A stretch of 17,298 nt of DNA from an uncultured Muribaculaceae bacterium. GTDB lineage: Bacteria > Bacteroidota > Bacteroidia > Bacteroidales > Muribaculaceae. The notes beneath the pieces were generated by a model. The model was not told where the DNA came from, did not search any database, and was given only the letters and a program-made list of their open reading frames with translations. This document shows positions 6,864 through 14,280 of this stretch, one piece after another. The stretch is taken from positions 1 through 17,298 of the forward strand of contig CAJTYC010000056.1 of NCBI GenBank assembly GCA_910584185.1, in the 5' to 3' direction. A program made the translations under genes and the position numbers. Positions within the stretch are counted from its first letter, which is position 1. Every line of letters starts with the position of its first letter.

Positions 6864-8044
6864 TGATGAATGATTTCAATTTTGATGAGGTAATCGACCG
6901 TCGACACACCAATTCTTATAAGTGGGATGCTCTGGGCAGCGATGATATTCTGCCGATGTGGGTGGCTGACATGGATTTCAAGACTGCCCCTTGCGTCATC
7001 GAGGCTTTGCACCGCCGCGTGGAGCATGGCGTGTTCGGATATACGCAGGTTCCGGCGGAGTATTATGAGGCGGTAGACAGTTGGTTTTTCAAGCATCATG
7101 GCTGGCATGTGGCTCGCCGGAGTGTCATATATACTTCGGGGGTGGTGCCGGCTATCTCTGCTATTATAAAGGCTCTCGCACCGGCCGGAAGCAAGGTGAT
7201 TGTGCAGTCACCGGTCTATAATTGCTTTTTCTCTTCGATACGCAACAATGGTTGCGAGATGTCGGACAATCAGCTCCTTTATAATGCCGATGACGGCTCT
7301 TACTCCATAGATTTCGATGACCTGGAGCGCAAGGCCGCTGACCCGGATGCACGCATCCTGCTCCTCTGCAACCCTCACAATCCCGCCGGCCGCCTTTGGA
7401 CGCGCGAGGAGTTGGCAAGGGTGGGGGAGATTTGCATGCGTTACGACGTGGTGGTGGTCTCCGATGAGATTCATTGCGAGCTTACCTACAATGGACTCGA
7501 TTATATCCCTTTCGCCTCCATATCCAAGGAGTTTGAAGCGAAGTGTGTGGTATGCTGCTCGCCGAGCAAGGCTTTCAACATCGCAGGCCTCCAGATTGCC
7601 AACATAGTATGTGCCGACGATGAGATGCACCGCAAGATAGACCGTGCCATAAATGACAATGAGGTGTGCGACGTGAATCCTTTCGGCGTCGTGGGCCTTA
7701 TTGCAGCCTACAATGAAGGTTATCCATGGCTCGAGGCTCTTAGGGCTTATCTGTGGCAGAATTATCTCGAGGCTCGCGATTTCTTTGCGCGTGAACTGCC
7801 TGAATTTACCGTCACTCCGCTCCAGGCCACTTATCTCATGTGGTTCAATATTTCGGCGACGGGCATGAAGTCGGAAGAACTGGATCTGCGTCTCGCAAAG
7901 GTCGGCAAGGTGCTGTTGAGCCCCGGATCAATATATGGTCCCGGTGGTGACGACTTCTTGCGTCTCAATCTCGCCTGTCCAAGGGCATTGTTGCGCGATG
8001 GCCTGCAACGCATTGCCGGTGTGCTAAAACCATTGGTAAGATGA
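6863..8044 (+). CDS. PatB/MalY-type PLP-dependent C-S lyase or aminotransferase
   Basis: This 393-residue fold-type I PLP enzyme of the aminotransferase class I/II family looks like the MalY/PatB branch, which cleaves cystathionine or other cysteine S-conjugates to a thiol, pyruvate and ammonia. The N-terminal pattern (DFNFDEVIDRRHTNSYKW, then PMWVADMDF at 31-39) is typical. The PLP-binding residues are visible: Lys236 in SPSKAFNIAGLQ, Asp201 in VVSDEIHCEL, Asn170 in CNPHNPAGR, Tyr119 in SPVYN, and a C-terminal Arg in NLACPR. The start may be either of two adjacent ATGs (6863 or 6866). It overlaps the OmpA gene by one base and the MATE gene by four, which suggests coupled translation. Substrate, and lyase versus aminotransferase activity, cannot be decided here. 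Confidence 0.88.
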   Translation: MMNDFNFDEVIDRRHTNSYKWDALGSDDILPMWVADMDFKTAPCVIEALHRRVEHGVFGYTQVPAEYYEAVDSWFFKHHGWHVARRSVIYTSGVVPAISAIIKALAPAGSKVIVQSPVYNCFFSSIRNNGCEMSDNQLLYNADDGSYSIDFDDLERKAADPDARILLLCNPHNPAGRLWTREELARVGEICMRYDVVVVSDEIHCELTYNGLDYIPFASISKEFEAKCVVCCSPSKAFNIAGLQIANIVCADDEMHRKIDRAINDNEVCDVNPFGVVGLIAAYNEGYPWLEALRAYLWQNYLEARDFFARELPEFTVTPLQATYLMWFNISATGMKSEELDLRLAKVGKVLLSPGSIYGPGGDDFLRLNLACPRALLRDGLQRIAGVLKPLVR

Positions 8045-9471
8045 GTGCAGGGGCCTCTCGCGACTCTCTCCTCTCTTTGATTCGCGACGGCAAACCGATG
8101 ACCATGGGGCAGCAGCTCAAGCTGACTGCAGTGCTCAGTTTCCCGGCCATGGTGGCCCAGCTCTCCACCATCATCATGCAGTATATCGATGCTGCCATGG
8201 TGGGTTCGCTCGGCGCTGATGCTTCTGCGTCAATCGGTCTTATGTCTACTTCTACATGGCTTTTCTGGGGTCTGTGCTCTTCTGCCGCCATGGGTTTTTC
8301 GGTGCAGGTGGCCAACCGTATCGGCGCCTCCGACAAGGCCGGAGCTCAGGCGGTGCTGAAGCAATCCATTATCCCTTCGCTCGCTTTCAGTCTTTGCCTC
8401 TGCGTCATTGGTCTGGCTTTGGCCGGTTATCTGCCCCATTGGCTCGGCGGTGGCGAGAGTATTGTAGATGACGCATCTGCATATTTCCTGATTTTCGCTG
8501 CCTCTTTGCCTCTGCTCCAGATTAATTTTCTCGCCGGTGCAATGCTCCGGTGCAGCGGCAATACCCTCTTCCCCGGTCTTGTGAATGTAGGGATGTGTCT
8601 GCTTGATGTGCTATTTAATGCACTTCTTATATTCCCTTCTCGTCATGTAGGTTTGTTGGGCGTAGAGTTTTGTGCGCCCGGTGCCGGGCTTGGGGTGGCG
8701 GGGGCCGCCTTGGGCACTGCTTTGGCCGAGACTGTGGCCGGCGTGGTGATGTTTGTTTATCTTTGCCGCGCCAACAAGGAGTTGAACCTGCGCGGCAGCA
8801 CGGCGAGTATGCGCACCTCTCTGCGCTGTCTGAAACGGGCTGTGAAGATCAGCACTCCGCTTTGTGGCGAGCATCTTCTCATGTGTGGGGCACAGGTGCT
8901 GATTACGGCTATCGTGGCCCCTCTCGGCACGATTGCCATTGCTGCCAATGCCTTTGCCGTGACTGCCGAGAGTCTCTGCTATATGCCCGGTTATGGCATT
9001 GCTGAGGCCGCCACCACGCTCGTGGGGCAGAGCCTCGGGGCTTCGCGTCGCAAGCTCGCACGGCGTTTTGCCAATATCACGGTGTGGTCGGGCATAGTGG
9101 TGATGTCGGTCATGGGTGTGTTCATGTATTTTTGCGCTCCTTTGCTTATGGGCATTATCTCGCCGGTGGAGGAGATTGTGGTAGCCGGAGTCGAGGTGCT
9201 CCGCATAGAGTCTTTCGCCGAACCGATGTTCGCGGCCTCTATTGTGGCCTACGGTGTCTTTATCGGTGCTGGCGACACGCTCCTGCCGAGCTGTATGAAT
9301 CTTGGCAGCATATGGGTGGTGAGACTCTCGCTCGCTGCGCTGCTCGCTCCTATATTGGGCTTGAAGGGTGTGTGGGTTGCAATGGCTGTGGAGTTATGCT
9401 TCCGCGGGGCGATATTCCTATGGCGCTTGCGCACCGATGCCTGGATGAAATCTAACAAACAGCTCTTCTGA
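8041..9471 (+). CDS. MATE family multidrug/metabolite efflux transporter
   Basis: This 476-residue inner-membrane protein has about 12 hydrophobic segments in two similar halves, typical of MATE antiporters, which export cationic drugs or metabolites using Na+ or H+. The first half shows LTAVLSFPAMVAQLSTIIMQ and IDAAMVGSLG near residues 26-60, and the second shows GYGIAEAATTLVGQSLGA near residue 320, a conserved MATE feature. The N-terminal 20 residues are cytoplasmic and polar. It starts inside the stop codon of the PLP enzyme gene (ATGA), so the pair is probably made together; the exporter might handle a product or toxic substrate of that enzyme, which is inference. It is the last gene before the long hairpin at 9478. 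Confidence 0.93.
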   Translation: MSAGASRDSLLSLIRDGKPMTMGQQLKLTAVLSFPAMVAQLSTIIMQYIDAAMVGSLGADASASIGLMSTSTWLFWGLCSSAAMGFSVQVANRIGASDKAGAQAVLKQSIIPSLAFSLCLCVIGLALAGYLPHWLGGGESIVDDASAYFLIFAASLPLLQINFLAGAMLRCSGNTLFPGLVNVGMCLLDVLFNALLIFPSRHVGLLGVEFCAPGAGLGVAGAALGTALAETVAGVVMFVYLCRANKELNLRGSTASMRTSLRCLKRAVKISTPLCGEHLLMCGAQVLITAIVAPLGTIAIAANAFAVTAESLCYMPGYGIAEAATTLVGQSLGASRRKLARRFANITVWSGIVVMSVMGVFMYFCAPLLMGIISPVEEIVVAGVEVLRIESFAEPMFAASIVAYGVFIGAGDTLLPSCMNLGSIWVVRLSLAALLAPILGLKGVWVAMAVELCFRGAIFLWRLRTDAWMKSNKQLF

Positions 9472-9477
9472 TTAGGT

Positions 9478-9565
9478 CGTCGGCGGTGCCTCCTTTCCCC
9501 CAGTGCGCGAAGCAGCGTGGCTTGACGTTGCATCGCGCACTGGGGGAAAGGAGGCGCCGCTGACG
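9478..9565. repeat. Very long near-perfect hairpin (33-base arms) after the MATE gene
   Basis: Arms 9478-9510 and 9533-9565 are complementary over 33 bases, with two positions that are G-U rather than Watson-Crick pairs when read as plus-strand RNA. Inside, after one A/A mismatch, 9512-9518 pairs with 9525-9531 (one G-U), leaving a six-base loop. It begins seven bases after the MATE stop codon. No run of T follows (only TTT), so it is not a classic intrinsic terminator, although it could end or protect the transcript. It may be a dispersed intergenic palindrome of the REP/MITE type; I see no transposase. Confidence 0.9.
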
Positions 9566-9742
9566 TTTATAGAGATATATCATTCCCACCGATTATATGA
9601 TATGAACCATAGCCGACTGTGTGGTGTTTTATTTATGTAGTGACGCTGAGTGGTGCAGGCTGACGCAATGACGCGCGGTTAAAGCATAAGGCGGAACTGC
9701 AGTGTTGATTTGTTTAACTAATTTTTTTGTTGAAATTTTATT
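9566..9742. other. Intergenic region upstream of the thioredoxin-like gene
   Basis: No open reading frame of note lies here. It holds a small inverted repeat (atatcat 9577-9583 with atgatat 9597-9603) and three copies of TGACGC (9641, 9661, 9669). A promoter for the thioredoxin gene is expected, but the nearest candidate (TA at 9719 followed by a T run ending in G) does not match TAnnTTTG exactly, so I do not call one. Confidence 0.5.
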
Positions 9743-10036
9743 ATGGATTATAATGATCTTATCAATTCAGGCAAGACAGTATTGATTGAATTTTTCGCTT
9801 CCTGGTGTCCTCATTGCCAGCGCATGATGCCGATTGTGCAGCAGATTCGCGAGCTTCTTGAGGGCAAGGTGGGTGTGTATCAGTTTGACATAGACGAATA
9901 CAAGGAACTCGCCGAGGAGAATAGGGTAGAGTCTATTCCGACATTCATCGTATATAAAGATGGCAAGGAGATGTGGCGTCAGAGCGGCGAGATGGCAGCC
10001 GACGTGCTCCTCTCAAAAATCCAGCAATACGCCTAA
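9743..10036 (+). CDS. Thioredoxin-family protein with a CPHC active site
   Basis: This 97-residue cytoplasmic-type thioredoxin-fold protein lacks a signal peptide. The redox motif is WCPHC (Cys22, Cys25), not the WCGPC of standard thioredoxin, and the cis-proline loop is ESIPTF (Pro66). The dipeptide between the cysteines sets redox potential; Pro-His is best known from DsbA, where it makes a strong oxidant. Here the protein is short and apparently cytoplasmic, so reductase or regulatory roles are equally possible. It stands alone, preceded by a 177-base AT-rich gap and converging on the TPR gene across a hairpin of heptamer repeats. Confidence 0.92.
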   Translation: MDYNDLINSGKTVLIEFFASWCPHCQRMMPIVQQIRELLEGKVGVYQFDIDEYKELAEENRVESIPTFIVYKDGKEMWRQSGEMAADVLLSKIQQYA

Positions 10037-10041
10037 ATAAT

Positions 10042-10172
10042 TAGGAGTTAGGTGTTAGGTATTAGGTATTAGGAAAGAGGAATTAGGAATTGTCGCGATG
10101 CATTAATAGTCGCGGAGCAAATTCCTAATTCCTCTTTCCTTATTCCTAATTCCTAATTCTGTCTAACTCCTA
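10042..10172. terminator. Hairpin of inverted 7-bp repeats between convergent genes
   Basis: The left arm is seven consecutive 7-base units from 10041, mostly TTAGGNN (ttaggag, ttaggtg, ttaggta twice, ttaggaa, agaggaa, ttaggaa). The right arm carries the complementary series. Inner arms 10071-10091 and 10120-10140 pair perfectly over 21 bases, outer arms 10042-10051 and 10163-10172 over 10, with imperfect pairing between. The 28-base loop spans 10092-10119. Placed between the stops of two convergent genes, it can fold in either transcript and probably acts as a bidirectional terminator or transcript end; that role is inferred. Confidence 0.75.
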
Positions 10173-10173
10173 T

Positions 10174-11382
10174 TTAAAAATAGGTTTCGAGGGCGTAGTT
10201 GATGTTGTCGAGGATGTAGTTCACATCGCTGTCGTTCGGGTCGATTGCCTTGGCACGCTCTGCTATTGCCTTGGCAGCCTCGAAGTAGTTAGTCTTGACA
10301 TCCTGACGTTTTTCGGGCTGCGGGCCCTCTATGCCGTTCCAGATCACGGTGCCGGTAGTGTAGATCTTCTTCGATGCGTTCTTCAATGTCTCGATGTCGG
10401 CATCGTCAAACGATGCTGCCTTGCGGTAATCGGCAAGTGAAGCATTGTCATCTCCCTTGCGGTCATTGATGTAGCCGCGCAGACCATAGAGGAATGCCAT
10501 GTTGGGGTTGGCTGTAATCTGCTCGCCTACGATTGCGATGGCATCGTCATACTTGTCGTCCATAAGCATGGAGTTGACAAGATTGTTGAGGAAGAGCGGG
10601 TTCTGAATGCCAAACTTCTGGTAGCCGGCCATTGCTGCCTCCTGAATCTTGTTCTTGGCGAGGTCTGCCTTTGTGGAATCGCGCAGGGCCACATTTTGCC
10701 AGCTTGCAATCTCGTATACGAAGTTCTGCGGGTCAGTGATGCCGGCCTTGCGAGCCTTCTCAAATGCCTTGATGGCATCGTCGAGGGCGTCGCCCGAATA
10801 TGCACCGATACCTGCATAGTGATATGCGAGGGCTATCATTGAGTCAGGCACCTGCTTCAATGACTTGGCTGCCCAAGGCTGCGAAGGCATGTCGCCATAG
10901 ATCATGAACGCGTTGTAGGCTTCGGGGTAGTAGTGCTTGTTGTTGAAAAGCTCGCCGCCATAGTTGAAGTAGTCGTTGTGGTGACCGTTCAGCTTGCCCA
11001 CCATATCTTTAGAATATTTGGGCTTGATTTCTCCCTTGGCGTTAGGCACGGAGTCCAGGGGCAGGGCCTTGAGGAAATAGTTGTATGCGTTCACAAGCTC
11101 AGTGCCCATGGCCACGGGGTCGGCCGATGCGTCGTTAGGATTGATGGCGCGTTTCTTGAATGCCTCGTCAAAGGCTGCCATCTCTATCTTGCCGGCTGTA
11201 TACCAGGTGTTCACGTCGTTGGCAGTCTCTGCATTTTCAGCAGCCTGCTTGATGAGGGCACGTGCTTCCTCTATCTTGTCGATCTTGCCGGCAAGTTTGC
11301 CTGCCTGTGCCACTGTCTCTTTCTGCGCGCTCACCGAAACTACTGTCGCAGCCCCGAGAGCGATTGCCAGAATCTTCTTCAT
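10174..11382 (-). CDS. Exported tetratricopeptide-repeat protein
   Basis: This 402-residue protein starts with a clear Sec signal peptide (MKKILAIALGAATVVSVSAQ, cleavage likely after VSA). The rest is helical, with recognisable TPR units such as AYHYAGIGAYSGDALDDAIKAF and LYGLRGYINDRKGDDNASLADY. TPR arrays are protein-interaction scaffolds, so this one probably works in the periplasm or at the outer membrane with unknown partners. No lipobox or membrane anchor is seen after the signal. It follows gyrA by 53 bases with no promoter consensus or terminator in the gap, so read-through from gyrA is likely. Pairing of gyrA with a TPR gene is familiar from Bacteroidales. Confidence 0.88.
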   Translation of the reverse strand: MKKILAIALGAATVVSVSAQKETVAQAGKLAGKIDKIEEARALIKQAAENAETANDVNTWYTAGKIEMAAFDEAFKKRAINPNDASADPVAMGTELVNAYNYFLKALPLDSVPNAKGEIKPKYSKDMVGKLNGHHNDYFNYGGELFNNKHYYPEAYNAFMIYGDMPSQPWAAKSLKQVPDSMIALAYHYAGIGAYSGDALDDAIKAFEKARKAGITDPQNFVYEIASWQNVALRDSTKADLAKNKIQEAAMAGYQKFGIQNPLFLNNLVNSMLMDDKYDDAIAIVGEQITANPNMAFLYGLRGYINDRKGDDNASLADYRKAASFDDADIETLKNASKKIYTTGTVIWNGIEGPQPEKRQDVKTNYFEAAKAIAERAKAIDPNDSDVNYILDNINYALETYF

Positions 11383-11435
11383 AGTGTTTATATTTTAAGT
11401 TGTTTGTTCCTTAGATTTTATATGCCTCCGCTGGT

Positions 11436-14027
11436 TTAAGCCTCGCTGTCTGAATCGTCAGCTGCATCCACGATGTCAGCTGCATCCGCGCTGTCAGTGG
11501 TGTCCATGTTTTCAGCTGCATCCGCGTTTTCAATCACAGCTCCTTCGGTGGCATCGTTGTTCTCCTCATCTTCCACTTCTTCGGGTTCGGCATCGACCTT
11601 ACATACCGAGGCTATGGTGTCGCCACGCTTGCCGAGGTCAATCAGCTTCACGCCCTGTGTGGCACGACCCATCACCCTGATGTCGGCCACGGGCACGCGC
11701 AAAGCCACGCCGCTCTGGTTGATAATCATCAGGTCGTTGCTGTCGTTGACGTTCTTGATGGCAACCAATGCTCCGGTCTTATCGGTAATCTGGAGTGTCT
11801 TTACACCCTTGCCGCCACGGTTGGTGATGCGGTAGTCATCGAGCGCCGAACGTTTGCCGTAGCCGTTTTCCGATACTACCATAACAGTTTCACCCGGCTC
11901 TCCGTTCATCGTTATCATGCCGATCACCTCATCGTTGTCGTCGTCGAGCGTCATGCCTTTCACGCCGGTCGACACGCGGCCCATGCTGCGCACCACTTTC
12001 TCGTTGAAGCGGATGGCGCGGCCACCCTTGTTGGCCAGGATCACCTCTGAGTTGCCGTCGGTGAGGCGTACGCCGATCACCTCGTCATCCTCGCGGATTA
12101 TGATAGCGTTCACACCTATGGCGCGTGGACGAGAGTATGCCGAAAGCTGTGTCTTCTTTATTATTCCTTTCTTGGTGGCGAATATCAGGTTATGGCTCGT
12201 GTTGAAGTCGGGGTCGGTCAAACCTTTCACGCGTATGAAGGCATTCACACGGTCGTCCTGGTCTATCTGCAGCAGGTTCTGTATGGCACGTCCCTTCGAG
12301 TTCTTTGCACCTTCCGGTATCTCGTACACCTTAAGCCAATAGCAACGTCCTTTTTGCGTGAAGAAGAGCATATGGTTGTGGTTGGTGGCGGGGTAGATGT
12401 ATTCTATGAAGTCCTCATCGCGGGTGGAGCTTCCCTTGGCGCCTACGCCGCCGCGATGCTGTGCGCGAAATTCGCTGAGCGGTGTGCGCTTTATGTAGCC
12501 GAGGTGCGAGATGGTGATGATCATCTTGTCGTCGCTGTAGAAGTCCTCGGAGTTGAAATCGCCGGAGAAGGGGTTGATCTTCGTGCGGCGTTCGTCGCCA
12601 TATTTGTCGCGGATCTCCTCGAGCTCTTTCTTTATCACATCGCGGAGCACCATGTCGTCGCTCAGTATCTTGTTGTAGAATTCTATCTGCTTCATCAGCT
12701 CGTCATACTCGGCACGCAGTTTTTCGATCTCCAAGCCGGTGAGCTGGCGAAGACGCATCTCCACTATGGCGCGGGTCTGCACTTCATCGAGCTCGAAGCG
12801 CTCCGACAGTCGGCGCTGGGCCTCGTCGGTGGTGCGGCTGCCTCTGATGATTGCTATCACCTCGTCGATGTTCTGAGTGGCAATCATCAAGCCTTTCAGT
12901 ATATGGGCACGCTCCTCAGCCTTGCGAAGCTCGTAGCGTGTGCGGCGTGTCACCACCTCGCGCCTGTGGCTCACGAAGGCCTCTAGAAGTTGCTTCAGGT
13001 TGAGTGTCTGCGGCCTGCCGTTGACAAGTGCAACATTGTTCACGCTGAACGAAGTCTGCAACTGAGTCAGCTTGAAGAGCTTGTTGAGCACCACCTTGGC
13101 GTTGGCCTCTTTCTTTATGTCTATGGCGATGTGTATCTTGCCGCGTGCCGAGGTGTCGGTGACGTCGGCTATACCTTCGATCTTTTTCTCTTCGGCCATC
13201 TGCATGATTGACTTCACGAGCTCTCCCTTGAGCACACCATAGGGTATCTCGCTCACCACAATCACGTCGTGGTTGCCCTCGGTCTCGATCTCCGCCTTGG
13301 CGCGGAGCACTATGCGCCCGCGGCCTGTCTCAAAGGCGTCGCGAACTCCCTGGAGCCCGAATATCTCGCCCCCGGTGGGGAAGTCTGGCGCCTGGATATG
13401 CTCCATAAGACCGTCGATTGTGATGTCGGGGTCATCTACAAGGGCTATCGATGCGTTGAGTGCCTCGGTCAGGTTGTGTGGGGGCATATTGGTGGCCATA
13501 CCCACGGCGATACCCGCCGCACCGTTCACAAGCAGGTTCGGGATGCGAGTAGGCAGAACTGCCGGCTCCATCAATGAGTTGTCGAAGTTGGGCACGAAGT
13601 CCACGGTCTCCTTGTCGAGGTCGCGGAGCATCTCCTCTCCCATGCGGGCCAATTTCACCTCGGTGTAACGCATGGCTGCCGGTGAGTCACCGTCGATCGA
13701 ACCGAAGTTTCCCTGGCCGAACACAAGCGGATAGCGCAATGACCATTCCTGCGCCAACCTCACCATAGTAAGATAGATTGAGTAGTCACCGTGAGGGTGA
13801 TACTTACCCATCACTTCTCCCACCACGCGTGCCGACTTCTTGGTGTCGCCGGCAAAGCTGTTGTGAAGCTCGTTCATGCCGAAGAGCACCCTGCGGTGCA
13901 CCGGCTTGAAGCCGTCGCGCACATCAGGCAGGGCTCGACTCACTATCACCGACATCGAATAGTCGATATAGGCACTTTTCATCTCCGATTCTATGTTAAT
14001 CGGAATAATCTTGTCGTCTGATTGCAT
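11436..14027 (-). CDS. gyrA: DNA gyrase subunit A
   Basis: GyrA (863 residues) is the DNA-cleaving subunit that, with GyrB, adds negative supercoils. The breakage-reunion domain spans about 1-490, with ALPDVRDGFKPVHRR at 32-46 and catalytic Tyr121 in AAMRYTE. The DNA-wrapping beta-pinwheel spans about 500-812, with a degenerate GyrA box QHRGGVG at 523-529; its position and the wrapping domain favour GyrA over ParC. In the quinolone-resistance region, HPHGDYSIYLT has Tyr82 and Leu86 where most bacteria have Ser and Asp/Glu. The last 51 residues (813-863) are a low-complexity acidic tail with DAAD/ADAAE repeats. Transcription starts from the promoter at 14122-14153, giving a leader of about 90 bases. 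Confidence 0.96.
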   Translation of the reverse strand: MQSDDKIIPINIESEMKSAYIDYSMSVIVSRALPDVRDGFKPVHRRVLFGMNELHNSFAGDTKKSARVVGEVMGKYHPHGDYSIYLTMVRLAQEWSLRYPLVFGQGNFGSIDGDSPAAMRYTEVKLARMGEEMLRDLDKETVDFVPNFDNSLMEPAVLPTRIPNLLVNGAAGIAVGMATNMPPHNLTEALNASIALVDDPDITIDGLMEHIQAPDFPTGGEIFGLQGVRDAFETGRGRIVLRAKAEIETEGNHDVIVVSEIPYGVLKGELVKSIMQMAEEKKIEGIADVTDTSARGKIHIAIDIKKEANAKVVLNKLFKLTQLQTSFSVNNVALVNGRPQTLNLKQLLEAFVSHRREVVTRRTRYELRKAEERAHILKGLMIATQNIDEVIAIIRGSRTTDEAQRRLSERFELDEVQTRAIVEMRLRQLTGLEIEKLRAEYDELMKQIEFYNKILSDDMVLRDVIKKELEEIRDKYGDERRTKINPFSGDFNSEDFYSDDKMIITISHLGYIKRTPLSEFRAQHRGGVGAKGSSTRDEDFIEYIYPATNHNHMLFFTQKGRCYWLKVYEIPEGAKNSKGRAIQNLLQIDQDDRVNAFIRVKGLTDPDFNTSHNLIFATKKGIIKKTQLSAYSRPRAIGVNAIIIREDDEVIGVRLTDGNSEVILANKGGRAIRFNEKVVRSMGRVSTGVKGMTLDDDNDEVIGMITMNGEPGETVMVVSENGYGKRSALDDYRITNRGGKGVKTLQITDKTGALVAIKNVNDSNDLMIINQSGVALRVPVADIRVMGRATQGVKLIDLGKRGDTIASVCKVDAEPEEVEDEENNDATEGAVIENADAAENMDTTDSADAADIVDAADDSDSEA

Positions 14028-14056
14028 TATATTTTTGCTGATTACTCTTGGTTATA

Positions 14057-14096
14057 CATTTGCTGCTCTGTGCATTACACTGCATTGCCGCAAATG
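14057..14096 (-). other. Short inverted repeat in the gyrA leader
   Basis: Seven-base arms catttgc (14057-14063) and gcaaatg (14090-14096) lie in the predicted 5' leader of gyrA and could form a stem enclosing 26 bases. The start codon at 14027 is outside it. gyrA is supercoiling-controlled in other bacteria, but nothing here proves regulation. Confidence 0.3.
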
Positions 14097-14121
14097 CTCC
14101 CCTCCTGACGCATCCTGACTA

Positions 14122-14153
14122 CAAAATTACAAAAAATAATTCGATTTTACAAG
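14122..14153 (-). promoter_or_regulatory. gyrA: Bacteroidetes-type promoter for gyrA
   Basis: On the minus strand CTTG (14153-14150) is followed after 20 bases by TAATTTTG (14129-14122), a full -7 consensus match. The predicted transcript start is near 14115-14118. The -33 element falls inside the first copy of the 22-bp tandem duplication (14146-14167), immediately downstream of the clpC terminator. Confidence 0.65.
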
Positions 14154-14189
14154 CAAAAACAGGCGCGTTTACAAGCAAAAACAGGCGCG
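14146..14189. repeat. Perfect 22-bp tandem duplication between clpC and gyrA
   Basis: Bases 14146-14167 are identical to 14168-14189. The unit (tttacaagcaaa, then aacaggcgcg) contains most of the distal arm and T tract of the clpC terminator plus a TTG on the minus strand. The copy nearer gyrA supplies the -33 element at the right spacing to the -7 box, and the copy nearer clpC forms the terminator stem. Confidence 0.95.
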
Positions 14190-14213
14190 CAGATTCTCTC
14201 TGCACGCCTGTTT
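14179..14213 (-). terminator. clpC: Intrinsic terminator of clpC
   Basis: Arms 14199-14213 and 14179-14193 form a 15-base stem with one G-U pair and a five-base loop. On the minus strand the stem is rich in G/C at its centre and runs into five T residues (14181-14177). It lies about 70 bases after the clpC stop codon and before the gyrA promoter. Confidence 0.88.
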
Positions 14214-14280
14214 CTATCCTTTTGCTTCGGGTGTGGATGGGATGCCCCAATCTCCTTTAGCTTTATGGCGGTGTGACTCC

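Noticed and set aside
9478..9565. End of an insertion sequence or remnant transposon
   Set aside because: No transposase, no target-site duplication that I can see, and the arms are adjacent rather than flanking a cargo.
12192..12986. Open frame of 264 codons on the plus strand opposite gyrA
   Set aside because: It is antisense to the conserved GyrA coding sequence and shows no recognisable domain.
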